In this document: piece by piece, positions 61,682 through 64,000 of the stretch
Numbering within the stretch: the stretch's first letter is position 1
How the letters are laid out: each line of letters starts with the position of its first letter
DNA from: Flavobacterium hibisci
GTDB taxonomy: Bacteria > Bacteroidota > Bacteroidia > Flavobacteriales > Flavobacteriaceae
Reading direction: 5' to 3'
Assembly: GCF_020026925.1 (NCBI RefSeq)
Contig: NZ_JAIQDW010000003.1
Span: forward strand, 186,001-250,000
DNA length: 64,000 bases
The notes under the pieces: generated by a model
What the model was told of the DNA's origin: nothing
Database searches by the model: none
The model's input: only the letters and a program-made list of their open reading frames with translations
Program-made: the position numbers and the translations under genes

Positions 61682-61729
61682 AAAATCCAAATTCCAAAAC
61701 TGACTTCAGTAAGGGATTTGGATTTTTTT
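61682..61729 (+). terminator. Terminator of gldJ
   Basis: AAATCCAAAT pairs with ATTTGGATTT, followed by a T-run. It is again made of the AAATTCCAA-type repeat. Confidence 0.8.
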
Positions 61730-61772
61730 ATTGTTTTTTTCTATTTTTATAATATAAATAAATGCTTATAAA

Positions 61773-63059
61773 ATGAATATTAAAGAAATTCATGACTTAT
61801 TTTTAAAATGTAAATCTCTTTCAATTGATACACGCAAAATTGAAAAAGACTCGATGTTTTTTGCTATCAAGGGAGAAAATTTTGATGCTAATACTTTTGC
61901 TCAGGAAGCTTTAGAACGGGGGGCTTTATTTGTAATAATTGATAATCCGTCTTATTTAATTGACGAAAGAACAATTCTGGTAAAAAATAGTTTAGAAACA
62001 TTACAGGAGTTGGCAAAATTTCACAGACAATATTTAAAAATTCCGATTGTTGCGTTAACTGGGAGCAATGGTAAAACAACAACAAAAGAACTAATAAATG
62101 TTGTCTTGGCACAGAAATATAGAACTAAGGCAACTGTTGGGAACTTAAATAACCATATTGGTGTTCCGTTAACCTTATTGTCTTTTGGCATAGAAACCGA
62201 AATTGGAATTGTAGAAATGGGTGCTAATCATAAAAAAGAGATTGAGTTTTTATGTTCAATAGCCCAGCCTGATTATGGCTATATTACAAATTTTGGTAAA
62301 GCGCATTTAGAAGGTTTTGGAGGTGTCGAAGGCGTAATTGAAGGAAAAAGCGAGATGTATAAATACTTGCTTGAAAACGATAAATTGGCCTTTGTTAATT
62401 TAGATGATGCTATTCAGATTGAAAAATCTAAAAAAATTAAATCTTTTACATTTGGATTAAATAATAGTCATGCTGATATTAATATTCGCTCAATAGAAGC
62501 AAATCCGTTTGTTTTGATTCATTATGATGATTTTTTTGTAAAATCTAATTTGATCGGTCTTTATAATGCCAACAATATTAATGCGGCCGTTGCTATTGGA
62601 AAACATTTCAAAGTTGAAAAAAATGATATTAAATCAGCAATTGAAAACTATACTCCAACCAATAATAGATCTCAGTTATTAAAAAAGGAATCATTTGAAA
62701 TTATTCTGGATGCCTATAATGCTAACCCAAGCAGTATGGCTGTAGCAATAACTAATTTTTTACAATTAGGTAATCCTGATAAGGTGATGGTTTTGGGTGA
62801 TATGTTTGAGCTTGGTAGTGAAAGTCATCAAGAACATAAAACTATTGTTGATTCTTTAGCAAAGCAGCAGAAATCTATTTGTTATTTGATTGGAAAGTCG
62901 TTTTATGAAAATCGTATTTCTAAAGAAAATCTTCATTTTTTCGAAACCTTTGATAATTTTTCTGAATATTTAAAAATTAATAAACCCAAAGAATCAAGTA
63001 TTATCCTGATTAAGGGATCACGTGGTATGGCATTAGAAAGAACTTTAGAATTTCTATAA
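61773..63059 (+). CDS. murF: UDP-MurNAc-tripeptide:D-Ala-D-Ala ligase MurF
   Basis: 428 residues. MurF adds D-Ala-D-Ala to the cytosolic peptidoglycan precursor. The N-terminal UDP-binding domain (LSIDTRKIEKDSMFFAIKGE) is followed by the ATP loop G97-S-N-G-K-T-T103 (ALTGSNGKTTTKE), then VEMGANHKKEIEFL and NNRSQLL...DAYNANPSSM of the Mur ligase family. The length is normal. It follows gldJ, but the terminator between them suggests its own promoter. Confidence 0.95.
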   Translation: MNIKEIHDLFLKCKSLSIDTRKIEKDSMFFAIKGENFDANTFAQEALERGALFVIIDNPSYLIDERTILVKNSLETLQELAKFHRQYLKIPIVALTGSNGKTTTKELINVVLAQKYRTKATVGNLNNHIGVPLTLLSFGIETEIGIVEMGANHKKEIEFLCSIAQPDYGYITNFGKAHLEGFGGVEGVIEGKSEMYKYLLENDKLAFVNLDDAIQIEKSKKIKSFTFGLNNSHADINIRSIEANPFVLIHYDDFFVKSNLIGLYNANNINAAVAIGKHFKVEKNDIKSAIENYTPTNNRSQLLKKESFEIILDAYNANPSSMAVAITNFLQLGNPDKVMVLGDMFELGSESHQEHKTIVDSLAKQQKSICYLIGKSFYENRISKENLHFFETFDNFSEYLKINKPKESSIILIKGSRGMALERTLEFL

Positions 63060-63115
63060 TATTTGGTCTTTTAATGATTCTATTAAGACCTTTAATTTGA
63101 ATTTAAACTAAAATT

Positions 63116-63436
63116 ATGGTCTTAATTGAAACATTTAGAAAATTAGCTTTGTCTCTTCATGATGTTGCAGAAGAACCTCATTTTGAAAAAACATCTTTTC
63201 GGATAAACAAGAAAATATTTGCAACTTTTGATGAAAAGAACAATACGGCTGTTTTAAAATTAAATGAAATTGATCAATCCGTTTTTTGTGCATCAAGTGA
63301 AATGATTTTTTATCCAGTTCCGAATAAATGGGGAAAACAAGGATGGACAATTGTAGAACTTTCAAAGGTAAGGCATGAAATGTTTGAAGATGCTTTAATA
63401 CGTTCGTATGAAAATGTCGCTTCAAAAAAGAAATAA
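63116..63436 (+). CDS. MmcQ/YjbR-family protein
   Basis: A 106-residue small protein with the MmcQ/YjbR/CyaY-like pattern: PHFEKTSFRINKKIFATFDE, then NEIDQSVFCASSEMIFYPVPNKWGKQGWTIVELSKV. The family is described as having a double-wing DNA-binding-like fold, and its function is not known. It follows murF by 56 bp on the same strand and converges with alkB, 4 bp between the stop codons. Confidence 0.87.
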   Translation: MVLIETFRKLALSLHDVAEEPHFEKTSFRINKKIFATFDEKNNTAVLKLNEIDQSVFCASSEMIFYPVPNKWGKQGWTIVELSKVRHEMFEDALIRSYENVASKKK

Positions 63437-63440
63437 CAAT

Positions 63441-64000
63441 CTATCTTATAATAGTTCTAAAAGTCAAATTTACCCGGGGTTTATGTGTAGTTTTTGTTGG
63501 GGGCAGACGATGCAGCCAATGCGTTTGCGTTTCATCTTTCATAACCAATAAACTTCCGTGTTCCAGAATTAAAGAAACGGTTTCCTTGGATTCTTTATGT
63601 TTGAAGGCAAATTTACGTTCAGCGCCAAAACTTACGGATGCAATTGCTCCATTTCTCTTCAAATCTTTTTCGGCGTCGCTGTGCCACGCCATTCCTTCTT
63701 CGCCTGAATGATATAAATTCAGCAGGCAAGAATTAAATTTTTCACCTGTTTTTTCTTCAATTATCTTCTTTAACTCTAAAAGTTCAGGAGTCCAAGGCAA
63801 TGCTTTTTTGGTTGTATTCGAATAGGTATATTCAAATTCCTGATCTCCGTACCAAGCTACTTTTCGCTTAGTTAGAATTAATTTACCAAAGATTATGGCT
63901 TCGTCATTTTTCCATTCGATTGTATTTAGTAAAATATCGCGGTAGAAATCAGCCCTATCTCTAGAGAATAATTTTCCGTAATAATTCACAGTTCCATCTT
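63441..64000 (-). CDS. alkB: AlkB-family 2-oxoglutarate/Fe(II) dioxygenase (start beyond window)
   Basis: About 186 residues are visible and the frame stays open to the window edge (upstream residues D-G-T before VNYYGKLFS), so the true start lies to the right. A GTG at 63989 is internal, not a start. The Fe(II) ligands are His and Asp in WHSDAE and His in HWLHRLP. The 2-oxoglutarate arginines are in RVNLTFR. The enzyme repairs alkylated bases (1-methyladenine, 3-methylcytosine) by oxidative demethylation. It converges with the MmcQ gene. Confidence 0.93.
   Translation of the reverse strand, partial: DGTVNYYGKLFSRDRADFYRDILLNTIEWKNDEAIIFGKLILTKRKVAWYGDQEFEYTYSNTTKKALPWTPELLELKKIIEEKTGEKFNSCLLNLYHSGEEGMAWHSDAEKDLKRNGAIASVSFGAERKFAFKHKESKETVSLILEHGSLLVMKDETQTHWLHRLPPTKTTHKPRVNLTFRTIIR

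Noticed and set aside
63987..63989. GTG at 63989 as the start of alkB
   Set aside because: The frame continues to the window edge with residues (D-G-T before V-N-Y) typical of the interior of AlkB, so the true start is outside.

Overview
The window looks like chromosome of a gliding Flavobacterium, probably close to F. johnsoniae. The DNA is AT-rich, the best promoter candidates have the Bacteroidetes form (TTTG, about 20 bp, TAnnTTTG), and the gliding / type IX secretion genes gldA, gldE, gldD, porV, porU and gldJ are all present. Nearly all genes are core genes. I see no prophage, CRISPR array, tRNA or rRNA.

Layout. 1-3.7 kb: the 3' end of metH, then metF, a methyltransferase and a PLP decarboxylase. 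3.9-12.4 kb: an iron-uptake region. A TonB receptor, a DUF4374 surface lipoprotein and a PepSY membrane protein resemble the Bacteroides XusABC xenosiderophore system, followed by a secreted esterase-like hydrolase and a second, convergent siderophore receptor. The PepSY gene carries two 1-nt frameshifts. Both receptor genes have nearly the same 13-bp palindrome at their promoters. 12.7-14.4 kb: gldA, then a deletion scar joining the 3' ends of a divergent metE/lrp pair head to head. 14.4-20.7 kb: dgt, a DUF3078 protein, dxs, two tandem TonB-C paralogues and tadA. 21-30 kb: a large alpha-2-macroglobulin lipoprotein and its usual partner pbpC, separated by a frameshifted REP-associated tyrosine transposase (RAYT) between two REP-pair elements. 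30.2-36 kb: RNase G, a 30-aa very basic protein, HU, then mutY-ssb-gldE-gldD. 36-49 kb: a small membrane protein, an HMA lipoprotein, a DMT exporter, an M16 peptidase pair, rplU-rpmA, an AsmA-like protein, miaE, a glycosyltransferase, an AraC regulator and an AhpD-like protein. 49-64 kb: M1 aminopeptidase, PDH E2 and E1 alpha, cdd, porV, porU, then divergent gldJ, murF, a MmcQ/YjbR protein and a partial alkB.

How the genes fit together. GldA, GldD, GldE and GldJ serve gliding, and PorU/PorV process and anchor type IX cargo. The A2M protein and PbpC form an envelope protection and repair pair. With metE destroyed, the only methionine synthase visible here is the B12-dependent MetH, whose gene is next to metF.

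The intergenic regions are rich in structured repeats: a four-copy family with conserved outer arms and variable hairpin cores, long GTCATTTCGAC-type hairpins, the REP pairs around the RAYT, and TTGGAATTT-type repeats. I find no convincing new multigene system. The best leads are the metE/lrp scar, the Xus-like locus with its shared operator, the RAYT/REP-pair unit and the four-copy repeat family.
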